Assembly: GCF_900582625.1 (NCBI RefSeq)
Contig: NZ_UTIQ01000327.1
Span: 720,010-784,009 of the forward strand
Origin: Pseudomonas viridiflava
Lineage (GTDB): Bacteria > Pseudomonadota > Gammaproteobacteria > Pseudomonadales > Pseudomonadaceae
Direction: 5' to 3'
Length of the DNA stretch: 64,000 nucleotides
Part shown: positions 1-8,359 of the stretch, piece by piece
Layout of the letters: every line of letters begins with the position of its first letter
Position numbering within the stretch: the first letter of the stretch is position 1
Notes under the pieces: model-generated
The model's input: the letters and a program-made list of their open reading frames with translations, nothing else
What the model was told of the DNA's origin: nothing
Databases searched by the model: none
Made by a program: the position numbers and the translations under genes

Positions 1-2436
1 TACGCCGACAGCCTGCCGCCCACCACCGGCATTCAGCCGGTTAAAGGGTTGGCGCAAAGCGTGTCGATCCGGCGCAACGCCATGGGCATGCCGCTGATTG
101 AAACCACCACCTTCCACGACGCCCTCTTCGCCCTCGGCTATGTGCATGCCGGCGACCGCCTGAGCCAGATGGTGGGCATGCGCCTGATGGCCGAGGGACG
201 TTTGTCGGAAATGGTCGGGCCGGGCGCGCTGGAAATCGACCGCTTTATGCGCGCGGTAAACCTCAAGCAAAGCGCCGACGTGCTGTACAAAAACGCCTCG
301 CCGCGCATGAAGAAGTTCTTCGAGGTGTATGCCCGTGGGGTCAACGCTTACCTGTACCGCTACCAAGACAAACTGCCGATGGACCTGGCCGAGTCCGGGG
401 TGAAACCGGCGTATTGGAAACCGGAAGATTCGGCGCTGATTTTCTGCCTGATGAACTTCGGCTTGTCGGTAAACCTGCAGGAAGAAATCGCCTCCCTGGC
501 GCTGGCGCAAAAAGTCGGCAGCGACAAGCTCGCCTGGCTGACGCCCACCTACCCCGACGAACCTTTGCCGTTCGAAGAAGCCGACAAGCTCAAGGGCTTG
601 GTGCTCAGCGGGCAGATTCAGGGCTTGGGCGCGCTCGGCAAGGTCACCGAACAAATTGCCGGGCTGGACATGCTCGGCGTTGCCGCGTCCAACAACTGGG
701 CCATCGCACCGCAGCGCAGCCGTGGCGGTAAAAGCCTGCTGGCCAACGACACCCACCTGCCGATTTCCATGCCCTCGGCGTGGAACTACGTGCAAATCCG
801 CTCGCCGAAATTCCAGGCCGCTGGCGTCTCGATTGCCGGTGTGCCCGCCGTGGTCGCAGGCTTCAACGGCAAGCTGGCGTGGGGCATGACCATGGTCATG
901 GGCGACAACCAGGACCTGTTCCTGGAGAAGATCAAACGCCAGGGCAGCCAGGTGTTATACGAGGCCGACGGCAAGTGGGTGGCCGCCAAGGTGCGGCAGG
1001 AAACCTTCTTTATCAAAGGCCAGCGCCCGGTGCGCGAAGCCATTTATGAAACCCGCCACGGCCCGCTGCTCAATAGCGTGCTAGGCGAGCGCAAACATAT
1101 GTTGCAGCCACTGCAAATCAGCAGCGGTTACGGCCTGGCGCTACAAAGCGCGTCGCTCGACGGCGACAAAACCCTGGATGCGTTCTTCAACCTGTCGCGC
1201 GCGCAATCGGTGGACCAAGCCTTCGACGCGACGCGTGAGATTCGCGCCATCCCGCTGAACCTGGTGTTTGCCGACGCGCAGCACGTTGGCTGGCAAGTGA
1301 CCGGCCGTTATCCCAACCGCCGCGCCGGTGTGGGCCTGCTGCCATCGCCGGGCTGGAATGGTCAGTACGACTGGGACGGTTACGCCGACCCGATGCTGCA
1401 CCCCTACGACCAAGACCCCGCACAAGGCTGGCTGGGCACCGCCAACCAACGCACCATTCCCCGTGGCTATGGCATGCAGTTGTCCAATTCCTGGTACTAC
1501 CCGGAACGTGGCGAGCGCATCGCCCAGTTGGCGGGCGCCGGCAAGCACGACGCGAAAAGCATGATCGCCATGCAGTACGACCAAACCTCGCCGTTCGTGG
1601 CCAAGCTGCAAGGGATGTTCGAAGCGCCGGGCATGGCCCAGCCACTGAAAAAAGCCATCGACGCCCTGCCCGCTGCCGACCGCGCCAAAGCCCGTGAAGC
1701 CTATAGCCGCCTGATGGCGTTCGACGGCAACCTGCGCGCCACGTCGGCCGACGCCGCTCTGTACGAAGCCTTCCTGCAGGAAAGCATGCGCCAGACCTTC
1801 CTCGACGAACTGGGCCCGGACACCAGCGCCGCGTGGAAAGCGCTGGTCGATACCACCGACCTCTCCTACTCGGCCCCTGCTGACCATTTGCTCGGCCGCG
1901 ACGACAGCCCGTTCTGGGACGACGTAAAGACGCCGCAAAAAGAAGACAAGCCCGCGATTTTGGCGCGCAGCTTGGCGGCAGCGGTGAACCTGTGTGAAAG
2001 CAAATTGGGCGCCGACCGTGCGGCCTGGCAATGGGGCAAGCTGCACAGCTACACCTTCGCCACCGACTCCACGCAAATGGCCAAGTACATGAGCGGCAGC
2101 GACGCCACCGGGGTGAACGCCATCAAGGGGTATCTGGACCGTGGCCCGTACGCCGCTGGCGGCGACCACACCACCTTGAACGCGGCGGCGTACCACTGGG
2201 GCAAAGACTTCGATACCTGGCTGATTCCGGCCATGCGCATCGTTGTCGACTTCGCGCAACCGGAACCGATGATGGGCCTGAACAGCACCGGCCAATCCGG
2301 CAATCCGGCGAGCCCGCACTATGCCGATGGCATTGATGCCTGGTTGAAAGGCCAGTACATGACCTTCCCGTTCCAGTCGCAGAATCTGGACAAGGTGTAC
2401 GGCACCAAACGGCTAATGCTTACGCCGGGTAAGTGA
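1..2436 (+). CDS. quiP: QuiP-type penicillin/AHL acylase, 5' end cut by the window
   Basis: N-terminal nucleophile hydrolase of the penicillin acylase family, closest by memory to the P. aeruginosa AHL acylase QuiP (PA1032). The frame is open from base 1, so the start and signal peptide lie outside; 811 residues are visible against about 847 in QuiP. These enzymes are made as a periplasmic precursor and cut autocatalytically before a serine that becomes the beta-subunit nucleophile. That serine is seen at 688-690 in the context AASNNWAIAP. The conserved stretches GYVHAGDRL near the N-terminus and GGDHTTLNAA and GQSGNP near the C-terminus are intact. Substrate could be acyl-homoserine lactones or other N-acyl amides; the sequence alone does not settle it. 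A strong terminator follows at 2516. Confidence 0.88.
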   Translation, partial: YADSLPPTTGIQPVKGLAQSVSIRRNAMGMPLIETTTFHDALFALGYVHAGDRLSQMVGMRLMAEGRLSEMVGPGALEIDRFMRAVNLKQSADVLYKNASPRMKKFFEVYARGVNAYLYRYQDKLPMDLAESGVKPAYWKPEDSALIFCLMNFGLSVNLQEEIASLALAQKVGSDKLAWLTPTYPDEPLPFEEADKLKGLVLSGQIQGLGALGKVTEQIAGLDMLGVAASNNWAIAPQRSRGGKSLLANDTHLPISMPSAWNYVQIRSPKFQAAGVSIAGVPAVVAGFNGKLAWGMTMVMGDNQDLFLEKIKRQGSQVLYEADGKWVAAKVRQETFFIKGQRPVREAIYETRHGPLLNSVLGERKHMLQPLQISSGYGLALQSASLDGDKTLDAFFNLSRAQSVDQAFDATREIRAIPLNLVFADAQHVGWQVTGRYPNRRAGVGLLPSPGWNGQYDWDGYADPMLHPYDQDPAQGWLGTANQRTIPRGYGMQLSNSWYYPERGERIAQLAGAGKHDAKSMIAMQYDQTSPFVAKLQGMFEAPGMAQPLKKAIDALPAADRAKAREAYSRLMAFDGNLRATSADAALYEAFLQESMRQTFLDELGPDTSAAWKALVDTTDLSYSAPADHLLGRDDSPFWDDVKTPQKEDKPAILARSLAAAVNLCESKLGADRAAWQWGKLHSYTFATDSTQMAKYMSGSDATGVNAIKGYLDRGPYAAGGDHTTLNAAAYHWGKDFDTWLIPAMRIVVDFAQPEPMMGLNSTGQSGNPASPHYADGIDAWLKGQYMTFPFQSQNLDKVYGTKRLMLTPGK

Positions 2437-2515
2437 AGAACTTTCGTCGAGGCTGGCGGAACTATTCGTACAGCCGCTGACTCAGAGAAAGTGGACTTAC
2501 TCCATAGATCTTTTT

Positions 2516-2542
2516 AGGGCACCTTCGGGTGCCCTTTCTTTT
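2516..2542 (+). terminator. Rho-independent terminator after the acylase gene
   Basis: Perfect 8-bp stem AGGGCACC (2516-2523) / GGTGCCCT (2528-2535) with a TTCG tetraloop, followed by TTCTTTT. It is 80 bases past the stop codon and points the same way as the acylase gene. Confidence 0.9.
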
Positions 2543-2636
2543 GGTTGGTAGAACGTGAAAACAGGTTTGGAGCCCACGCACGGTTGAACTTTGCCGGGTG
2601 GCGTTGTTCAGACCTTATGCATCGTTTGATTCTCCG

Positions 2637-2662
2637 GGCGCCACCTAAGGCGCCTATTTTTT
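2637..2662 (+). terminator. Second terminator-like hairpin
   Basis: GGCGCC (2637-2642), loop ACCTAA, GGCGCC (2649-2654), then TA and a run of T. It sits about 120 bases after the first terminator with no gene between, so it could end a small transcript starting in the gap. The sequence GGTGGCG upstream (about 2596-2602) can pair with CGCCACC (2639-2645), which would compete with this hairpin. Confidence 0.6.
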
Positions 2663-2716
2663 TGCCTGGGATTTGGTGATTTGCCTGGCGCACCTGCTTT
2701 TTCATCGCCCAAAAAG

Positions 2717-2780
2717 AATCGCGGCTGAAGCCGCTCCTACAGGACGGTGGAGTTCTGTGGGAGCGGCTTTAGCCGCGATT
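2717..2780. repeat. Inverted pair of REP palindromes
   Basis: Two copies of the Pseudomonas REP core (agcggcttTAGCCGCgat type) in opposite orientation, 2717-2743 and 2755-2780, separated by 11 bases. Each is itself an imperfect palindrome. Related pairs occur at 2916, 5258, 27104 and 28107. Confidence 0.85.
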
Positions 2781-2854
2781 GGGCCTGGCCTGAAAACTAA
2801 CAAGCACACTGCGCCACACGCTTTTTTTCCCTGCGAGTAAGCGCCAGGCCTCAA

Positions 2855-2887
2855 GATTCTGGATTCCCGCCTGCGCGGGAATGACGG
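2855..2887. repeat. Single dispersed 'CCCGC..GCGGG' palindrome
   Basis: The sequence gattctggattcccgcctgc...aatgacgg is one unit of the palindromic repeat common in proteobacterial intergenic regions. Relatives occur at 9091-9170, 28249-28280 and 42042-42127. Confidence 0.75.
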
Positions 2888-2915
2888 TTACCCCAGACAT
2901 TTCCAGTACCCAAAA

Positions 2916-2994
2916 GCATCGCGGCTAAAGCCGCTCTTACAGGTTTTGTGTGGTCCTGTAGAGCGGCCGGGCGGCGATCCGCTTTAGCCGCGAT
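2916..2994. repeat. REP pair with one enlarged arm
   Basis: The left unit (2916-2943) is a normal REP. The right unit (2953-2994) has the REP ends, but the small central loop is replaced by about 14 extra bases reading CGGGCGGCGATCCG. A similar enlarged unit is found at 27141-27182. Confidence 0.8.
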
Positions 2995-3025
2995 TGGGCC
3001 CAGCCTGGGGATTAACTACTTGCGA

Positions 3026-5122
3026 TCAATCCGGGTCTTTATCCGGCATCCCGTCCACGACCCCGGCGGTGTTGTCCAGCAGGCTCTTGGTGGCGGTTTG
3101 CAGGAAGGCTTCCAGCTGCTTTTTCAGCTCAGGATCAATGTCACCCGGTACGCGGGTGGCGCTGGCTTTGGCGCCGAGCTGGTAGTCGTACAGGCGCGGT
3201 TCGAAGCCTTTGGGTTGGATCAGGATGCGCTCCGGCGTAACGATGGCCACGGTCTGCTCGCCGCCCGAGGGTTTGATCACGCCGATGCCGTGGTCGCCTT
3301 CGGGCAGGGTCAGCAGGTCGCGGCCCCAGCATTGGTGACGCACCTGGCCACCGAGGCGGCCCATGATGGTCGGCACGATGTCGATCTGGGTGCCAACGGT
3401 GTGGCGCAGCGGACCGAATTTTTCCTGAATGCCTGGGCCGATCAGCAGCAAGGGCACGTTGAAGCGGAACAGGTCCATCTCAGTCAGTTGCTCGTCACTG
3501 CCGAAACCGTGGTCGCCAACAATCACAAACAGCGTGTCTTTGAAGTACGGCGCTTTACGCGCTTTTTCGAAGAACTGGCCCAACGCCCAATCCGAATAAC
3601 GCATGGCGGTGAGGTGCTCGTCCGAGCTGCTGCCGGTTTTCACCCGTTCCACCGGCAGCTCGGCCGGCAAGGCGTACGGCGTGTGGTTGGACAGGGTTTG
3701 CAGCAGCGCATAGAACGGCTTCTGGCCGAAGTTGGCGGCCAGCTCTTTGGCGCCACGGTCGAACATGTCTTGGTCAGACACGCCCCAGGTCGGGTCCATA
3801 AACACCGGGTCGACGAAGTCTTCGCGGCCGATGAAGTTGGTCATGCCCTGGTTGCTGAAGAATCCGGACTGGTTGTCCCACTGGAAGTTGCCGTTGTAGA
3901 CGTACAGGTTGTCGAAATCGCGGGCATCGAGCAGTTGCGGCAAACCGGAGAATTTGTGGTTGCCCTCGGGCATGCGCATCAAATATTCGAAGCTTGGCAG
4001 GTTGGGGAAGCACGCCATGGTGGCGAACATGCCCTGGTGCGTGTGGGTACCGTTGGAGAAGAAGCGGTCGAACAACACGCCCTCTTTGGCCAGCTTGTCG
4101 AATTCCGGCGTGATGTTCAGCGGGCTGCCCAAAGCACCGACAAAGTGGCCGGCAAAGCTTTCCATCAGAATCACCACCACGTTCTTCACACCCGGCAAGG
4201 TGCCATCAGCCGGCGGCGTGAAGTCACGACGGATCGCGGCCTTGTCGGCATCGACCAGCACGTCGTGGGGCGTGAGGATCATCTTGCGCACGATTTCCTG
4301 CGCATCGCCGTCGGCCATGGTGGATTTCCAGGCGTTCTGGCGATGGGACGAGAAACTGGCCGAGGCCGCAGACACCAGCGTCAAGGTGCCGTTAAGACCC
4401 AGTTGGTTGGCGAACATCGACTCGGTGGTATAGGCGTCGCCCCAGCGCAGCGGCGGGCCTTGCTTCAAGGTGCCACGGGCAGCCAGTACGGCGAGCACCA
4501 GGCACAACACGAACGCCACACCGCGCAGCGGCCACGAGGTGCGGCTTTGTGCAGTGCCAACCACCAAGGTGGATGTGCCACGGGGACGGCTAAGCAAGTC
4601 CAGACCCTTGAACAGCTTCCACAACAGCCAGGTCGCCACGGCCCACGCCAGCAGATAGCGGCCAACCGGGAAACCGTTCCAGAGCATGCTCAGTACGGTT
4701 TTCGGGTCTTCCTGGAAGTATTGGAATACCAGGCTGTTCAGGCGCTGGTGAAACTCGCGGTAGAAGTCCAGCTCCGTCAGGCCGAGGAACAGCGTGACGC
4801 TGGCGAAGAACGTCAGCCACACGCGCATCCAGCCTCGGCGGGCCATGGCGGCCGGAATCAGGATCGCGATCAGCAACGGCGCACAGGCGTAAACAATCAC
4901 CCGCAGGTCAAAGCGCATACCGTTGAAAAAGGCTTCGGCGAAGGTCGCCACGGTGTCCTGACCGATCAGCTCGCGGTTGTACACCAGCAGCGCCACGCGC
5001 AGCAGCGTGTACATCACCAACAGCGCAAAGGCGCTGGAAAAGGTGAAAAGCAAATGGCTTTTCAGCGTAAAGGGGCCGCGCGTAGAAACGGAAGAACTGC
5101 TCAGAGCGTCCGATCGTGCCAT
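3026..5122 (-). CDS. LTA-synthase family membrane sulfatase/phosphoglycerol transferase
   Basis: About 698 residues. An N-terminal block of roughly five hydrophobic helices (first 210 residues) precedes a large alkaline-phosphatase-like sulfatase domain expected in the periplasm. Seen in that domain are NVVVILMESFAGH (metal-binding Glu), SNGTHTHQG (the site of the catalytic Thr in this family) and VIVGDHGFGSDE (metal-binding Asp-His). Family members transfer phosphoglycerol or phosphoethanolamine head groups from lipids to cell-envelope glycans, as in OpgB/LtaS; the acceptor here is not predictable. I chose the ATG at 5122; a GTG five codons upstream (5137) is possible. It is downstream of speE on the same strand, separated by a REP pair. 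It resembles PA1689 by position. Confidence 0.82.
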   Translation of the reverse strand: MARSDALSSSSVSTRGPFTLKSHLLFTFSSAFALLVMYTLLRVALLVYNRELIGQDTVATFAEAFFNGMRFDLRVIVYACAPLLIAILIPAAMARRGWMRVWLTFFASVTLFLGLTELDFYREFHQRLNSLVFQYFQEDPKTVLSMLWNGFPVGRYLLAWAVATWLLWKLFKGLDLLSRPRGTSTLVVGTAQSRTSWPLRGVAFVLCLVLAVLAARGTLKQGPPLRWGDAYTTESMFANQLGLNGTLTLVSAASASFSSHRQNAWKSTMADGDAQEIVRKMILTPHDVLVDADKAAIRRDFTPPADGTLPGVKNVVVILMESFAGHFVGALGSPLNITPEFDKLAKEGVLFDRFFSNGTHTHQGMFATMACFPNLPSFEYLMRMPEGNHKFSGLPQLLDARDFDNLYVYNGNFQWDNQSGFFSNQGMTNFIGREDFVDPVFMDPTWGVSDQDMFDRGAKELAANFGQKPFYALLQTLSNHTPYALPAELPVERVKTGSSSDEHLTAMRYSDWALGQFFEKARKAPYFKDTLFVIVGDHGFGSDEQLTEMDLFRFNVPLLLIGPGIQEKFGPLRHTVGTQIDIVPTIMGRLGGQVRHQCWGRDLLTLPEGDHGIGVIKPSGGEQTVAIVTPERILIQPKGFEPRLYDYQLGAKASATRVPGDIDPELKKQLEAFLQTATKSLLDNTAGVVDGMPDKDPD

Positions 5123-5257
5123 GTGTCCGAAACTCACTGGTTAGACGTGCATGAAAAAAAGGGTGACGAAGAATACTCCGCCGCCCCACCAGAAGCGAAG
5201 CCGCGAATATTCAGCGAGTGAATGTGAAAATTTCGTTTAGAAACGGCCTGATGAGGT

Positions 5258-5329
5258 CCTGTGGGAGCGGCTTTCGCCGCGATGCTTTTTGGCCATCAAC
5301 CGCATCGCGGCTAAAGCCGCTCCTACAGG
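5258..5329. repeat. Inverted REP pair between speE and the sulfatase gene
   Basis: REP units at 5258-5285 and 5302-5329 in opposite orientation. They lie just past the speE stop codon, where REP pairs often protect or end the upstream message. Confidence 0.85.
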
Positions 5330-5342
5330 GTTCAGCGGAAGA

Positions 5343-6203
5343 TCAGGCGTTATCGGCTTTGCCGATGGCTTCCAGCACGTATTGCGGCAGGGCGAAGGCG
5401 CCCAGGTGCACGTCGGGGTTGTAATAGCGGGTCACAATTGCGCTGGCGGCGAAACGTTGGCGCAGGGTGTCGAGCGGCAAGTCGCGCAGGCCCGGTTGCG
5501 TTGCGCCCCAGGCGAAGGTCATGGCGCCGCCAATATAGGTGGGCACCGCTGCCGTGTAGAAATGCCAGTCGGCGAACAAACCGTTCATGCGCCCGGCGGT
5601 GTTTTGCACGCCGTCCAGTTGCATAAAGGGTGTGCCGTTCTGGGTCACCAGAATGCCGCCCTCGTTCAGGCAGCGGCGGCAGGCTTGGTAGAAGTTTTCC
5701 GAGAACAGCACTTCGCCCGGGCCGATCGGGTCGGTGGAGTCGGAAATGATGACGTCGAATTTTTCCGTGGTGGTGGCAACGAAGCGCATGCCGTCGTCGA
5801 TCACCAGGTTCAGGCGCGGGTCCTCGTAAGCGCCGTTGGAATGGCGCGGCAGAAACTCTTTGCACATGTCCACCACCGTGCCGTCGATTTCGACCATGGT
5901 GATGTGTTCGACGCTACGGTGTTTGCTCACTTCACGCAGCATGCCGCCGTCGCCACCACCGATGATCAGCACCCGGCGCGCGGCGCCGTGGGCCAGGATC
6001 GGCACGTGGGTGAGCATCTCGTGGTAGATGAATTCGTCGGCTTCGGTGGTTTGAATCACGCCGTCCAGGGCCATGACGCGGCCCATGCGCGGGTTCTCGA
6101 AAATCACCAGATGCTGATGCTCGGTGCGCACTTCGTGCAGCAGTTTGTCCATGCGAAAACGTTGGCCGTAGCCTTCGTAGAGGGTTTCCTGATAGTCGCT
6201 CAT
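5343..6203 (-). CDS. speE: Spermidine synthase
   Basis: 286 residues, the usual length for bacterial SpeE. It transfers aminopropyl from decarboxylated S-adenosylmethionine to putrescine, giving spermidine and methylthioadenosine. The Rossmann motif GGGDGG is at residues 82-87 and the SDSTDP active-site segment, with the catalytic Asp, at 154-159; the substrate-gating sequence IGPGEVLFS follows. The start is fixed by a clear GAGGAG ribosome site 6 bases upstream of ATG. Its by-product, methylthioadenosine, is the input of the methionine salvage pathway encoded nearby by mtnB, mtnD and mtnC (8360-10379). Confidence 0.96.
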   Translation of the reverse strand: MSDYQETLYEGYGQRFRMDKLLHEVRTEHQHLVIFENPRMGRVMALDGVIQTTEADEFIYHEMLTHVPILAHGAARRVLIIGGGDGGMLREVSKHRSVEHITMVEIDGTVVDMCKEFLPRHSNGAYEDPRLNLVIDDGMRFVATTTEKFDVIISDSTDPIGPGEVLFSENFYQACRRCLNEGGILVTQNGTPFMQLDGVQNTAGRMNGLFADWHFYTAAVPTYIGGAMTFAWGATQPGLRDLPLDTLRQRFAASAIVTRYYNPDVHLGAFALPQYVLEAIGKADNA

Positions 6204-6397
6204 GGCGTTGCTCCTCTGCGCCGCGCCGTGAACGGGCGCGGAAAAAATCGGGGCTGGAGCGCGTCGGCTCCAGGCAAGCGGCGCATTCTACGTGGCCGGC
6301 CATGACAGGTCGAACCTCTCTCGCAGCCGCCCCGCAGCGAATTCAACAGCAAGAACGGGAGAGACAGGCGCGCGGCCGAGTCGCTATCGTTATCGCC

Positions 6398-7288
6398 ATG
6401 AACACAGCAACCGCCCCCCTGCTCCTGCCTTATGTGCCACCGTGGAATTGGCAGCAGTTCCACGCCTACTTTGCCCTGCGCTGCCTGCCGGATATGGAGC
6501 GGGTGAGCGCCGATGGTTACATGCGCACCGTTCGGATTGGCGAAACCACGGGCTGGTTCGCCCTGCGCCATATGCCCGAACACGGCGCGCTTGGGCTGAC
6601 CGTCAGCCCATCCGCCGCGTCCTTAACGCCCCTGCTGAGCGCGCGGGTGCAGCGCATGTTCGATCTGGACACCGACACCACGCTGATCGCCCGCCACCTG
6701 AGCCAGGATGCCCAACTGACAGCGCTGGTCGCCCGCTACCCGGGGCTGCGCATTCCCACCGCCTTCGATCCGTTCGAGCAAGCGGTGCGCGCCATTGTTG
6801 GCCAGCAAGTGACGGTAAAAGCAGCGGTGACCATCGTCGGCCGTCTGGTGAAACGCCTGGGCGACGAGTTGGCCGACGCGCCAGCAGACGGCCCGAACCG
6901 CCTGTTCCCCACGCCACAGGCCATCGCCGAGGCGGACCTGGCGGGCATCGGCATGCCCGGCAAGCGGGTCGCCACCTTGCAAGGTTTCGCCCGCGCGGTG
7001 TGCGACGGGCGCCTGGCGTTGCATGCCAATGATGGCGTCGACGATTTGATCGAACGCCTGCGCGCCCTGCCCGGCATCGGCCCGTGGACGGCGCAGTACA
7101 TCGCCTTGCGGGCCTTTGGCGTAGCGGATGCCTTTCCCGCCAGCGACCTGGGGCTGCTCAAAGCCAAACTCTGGGGCAGCGCCGGCATCACCGCGCCCGC
7201 CCTCACCGCCCAGGCCGAAGCCTGGCGACCATGGCGCGCCTATGCCGCCATGTACCTGTGGCAAAGCTACGCCGAACCCGAGGAATGA
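6398..7288 (+). CDS. alkA: DNA-3-methyladenine glycosylase II (AlkA type)
   Basis: 296 residues. Removes alkylated purines from DNA to start base excision repair. An N-terminal AlkA_N-like domain (about 1-115) is followed by the helix-hairpin-helix glycosylase domain: HhH loop LPGIGPWTA at 224-232 and catalytic aspartate D250 in FPASDLGLLK. I start it at the ATG at 6398, which matches the family's N-terminus; an in-frame ATG at 6302 would add an unlikely Arg/Gln-rich stretch. The stop is 3 bases before the ogt start, so the two repair genes form one operon. It diverges from speE. Confidence 0.92.
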   Translation: MNTATAPLLLPYVPPWNWQQFHAYFALRCLPDMERVSADGYMRTVRIGETTGWFALRHMPEHGALGLTVSPSAASLTPLLSARVQRMFDLDTDTTLIARHLSQDAQLTALVARYPGLRIPTAFDPFEQAVRAIVGQQVTVKAAVTIVGRLVKRLGDELADAPADGPNRLFPTPQAIAEADLAGIGMPGKRVATLQGFARAVCDGRLALHANDGVDDLIERLRALPGIGPWTAQYIALRAFGVADAFPASDLGLLKAKLWGSAGITAPALTAQAEAWRPWRAYAAMYLWQSYAEPEE

Positions 7289-7291
7289 CCG

Positions 7292-7765
7292 ATGCACTAC
7301 CGCTACCACGACAGCCCCATCGGTCCGCTGCTGATTGCCGGCGATGAGCAAGGCTTGCGCCTGCTGCATATGGACGGCGCACAGCCGTGGCAGCTGAACG
7401 AAGACTGGCAGGCGGCGGATGCAGAGTTGGATGAAGTGTGTCGGCAGTTGGACGACTATTTCGCCGGTCGACGTCAGCAATTCCAGCTGCGCGTGGCACC
7501 GCTCGGTACACCGTTTCAGCAGGAAGTATGGAAGGCGTTGCAGGCGATTCCGTTTGGTCGCACCTGCAGTTATGCCGACCTGGCGCAGCGCATCGAGCGC
7601 CCGTCAGCAGTGCGTGCGGTGGGTGCCGCCAATGGCGCCAACCCGATTGCCGTGGTCATTCCCTGCCACCGTGTGATCGGCAGCAACGGCACCCTCACCG
7701 GCTACGCCGGCGGCTTGGAGCGCAAACAGTTGCTGCTGCAACTGGAGGGTGCCTGGCTGTTGTAG
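7292..7765 (+). CDS. ogt: Methylated-DNA-[protein]-cysteine S-methyltransferase
   Basis: 157 residues. Suicide repair protein that moves the methyl group of O6-methylguanine (and O4-methylthymine) onto its own cysteine. The active-site motif PCHRV is at 124-128 (C125), followed by GSNGTLTGYAGGL, typical of Ogt. The HTH-like segment TCSYADLAQRI (about 91-101) inserts into DNA. There is no AdaA-type regulatory domain, so this is Ogt rather than Ada. GAGGAATG at the end of alkA provides its ribosome site, implying translational coupling. Confidence 0.95.
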   Translation: MHYRYHDSPIGPLLIAGDEQGLRLLHMDGAQPWQLNEDWQAADAELDEVCRQLDDYFAGRRQQFQLRVAPLGTPFQQEVWKALQAIPFGRTCSYADLAQRIERPSAVRAVGAANGANPIAVVIPCHRVIGSNGTLTGYAGGLERKQLLLQLEGAWLL

Positions 7766-7776
7766 CGGGTGCAGCG

Positions 7777-7968
7777 TCAGATGCGCACGTTGCCGCGCGG
7801 CCCGGCGATCGCCCAAATAATCAGGCCCAGCACCGGCAGCAGCACGATCAACAGCACCCACAGCACTTTCATGCCGGTCTCGGCGCCGCTTTTCAGCACG
7901 TTGATGATTGCCCAGATATCCAGCGCGAGAATGATCAGGCCGATCAGGCCGTTAAAACCAGAACCCAT
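7777..7968 (-). CDS. Small membrane protein with PLDc_N domain
   Basis: 63 residues. Two hydrophobic helices (about 8-27 and 34-54) end in the signature IIWAIAGPRG, which matches the PLD-nuclease N-terminal family: a small membrane module often found without the phospholipase part. Start ATG has a strong AAGGAG site. Function unknown. It runs towards ogt with 11 bases between the stop codons, and a second protein of the same type lies just upstream (8059-8280), suggesting a local duplication. Confidence 0.8.
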   Translation of the reverse strand: MGSGFNGLIGLIILALDIWAIINVLKSGAETGMKVLWVLLIVLLPVLGLIIWAIAGPRGNVRI

Positions 7969-8058
7969 GGTGATACTCCTTAGTGGGATAGCTCTTCTAG
8001 GATAGTCGGCCGCAGGTTAGGTTCAGGATTTGTGCCATCACTGTGATTGCGCTCGCGC

Positions 8059-8280
8059 TTAGGGTCGGCGCGCAACTCCGGCGCGAGGGCCCATCACGTA
8101 CCAGTTGAAAAACCCGAGCAGCGGAAACAGCACCAGCAAGCTGATCCACAGCACTTTCAACTGCCGGGCCAGCGGGCTTTTCACCACGTTGTAGCCAGCC
8201 CACAGGTGCAGCGCGACCAGCACTGCCAGGGCGGCGAAGAACCAGTAGCGGTAGGCGTAGTAGTCGAAGTCCAGAAACAT
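8059..8280 (-). CDS. Second small PLDc_N-like membrane protein
   Basis: 73 residues with two transmembrane segments (about 13-33 and 43-62) and the C-terminal FFNWYVMGPRAG, the same helix-helix-GPR plan as the neighbour at 7777-7968 but with low identity. GAGAAAGG precedes the ATG. Probably an inner-membrane protein; function unknown. Confidence 0.75.
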   Translation of the reverse strand: MFLDFDYYAYRYWFFAALAVLVALHLWAGYNVVKSPLARQLKVLWISLLVLFPLLGFFNWYVMGPRAGVARRP

Positions 8281-8359
8281 GGCCTTTCTCGTCGCGACAG
8301 GTGTTCTCTAAAGAGCCCGTGGCCGCGACGAGGTTCCGCCTTTGTCGCCCCGCTGCCGG

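Larger units (their letters stand above)
2437..3025. other. 589-base intergenic region with terminators and repeats
   Basis: No convincing gene. It lies between the convergent acylase and sulfatase genes. It holds two plus-strand terminator hairpins (2516 and 2637), one inverted REP pair (2717-2780), a single copy of the dispersed 'gattctggat...cgggaatgacgg' palindrome (2855-2887) and a second REP pair with one enlarged arm (2916-2994). The interval 2543-2660 between the two terminators could encode a small RNA; see findings. Confidence 0.7.

Noticed and set aside
1141..2319. A 392-codon minus-strand frame opposite the acylase gene
   Set aside because: Arg/Val/Gly-rich shadow without recognisable motifs; the acylase reading is certain.
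2948..5221. A 757-codon open frame on the plus strand opposite the sulfatase gene
   Set aside because: Antisense shadow produced by GC-rich third positions; its translation is rich in His, Gln, Arg and Gly without domains, while the minus strand encodes a clear family protein.
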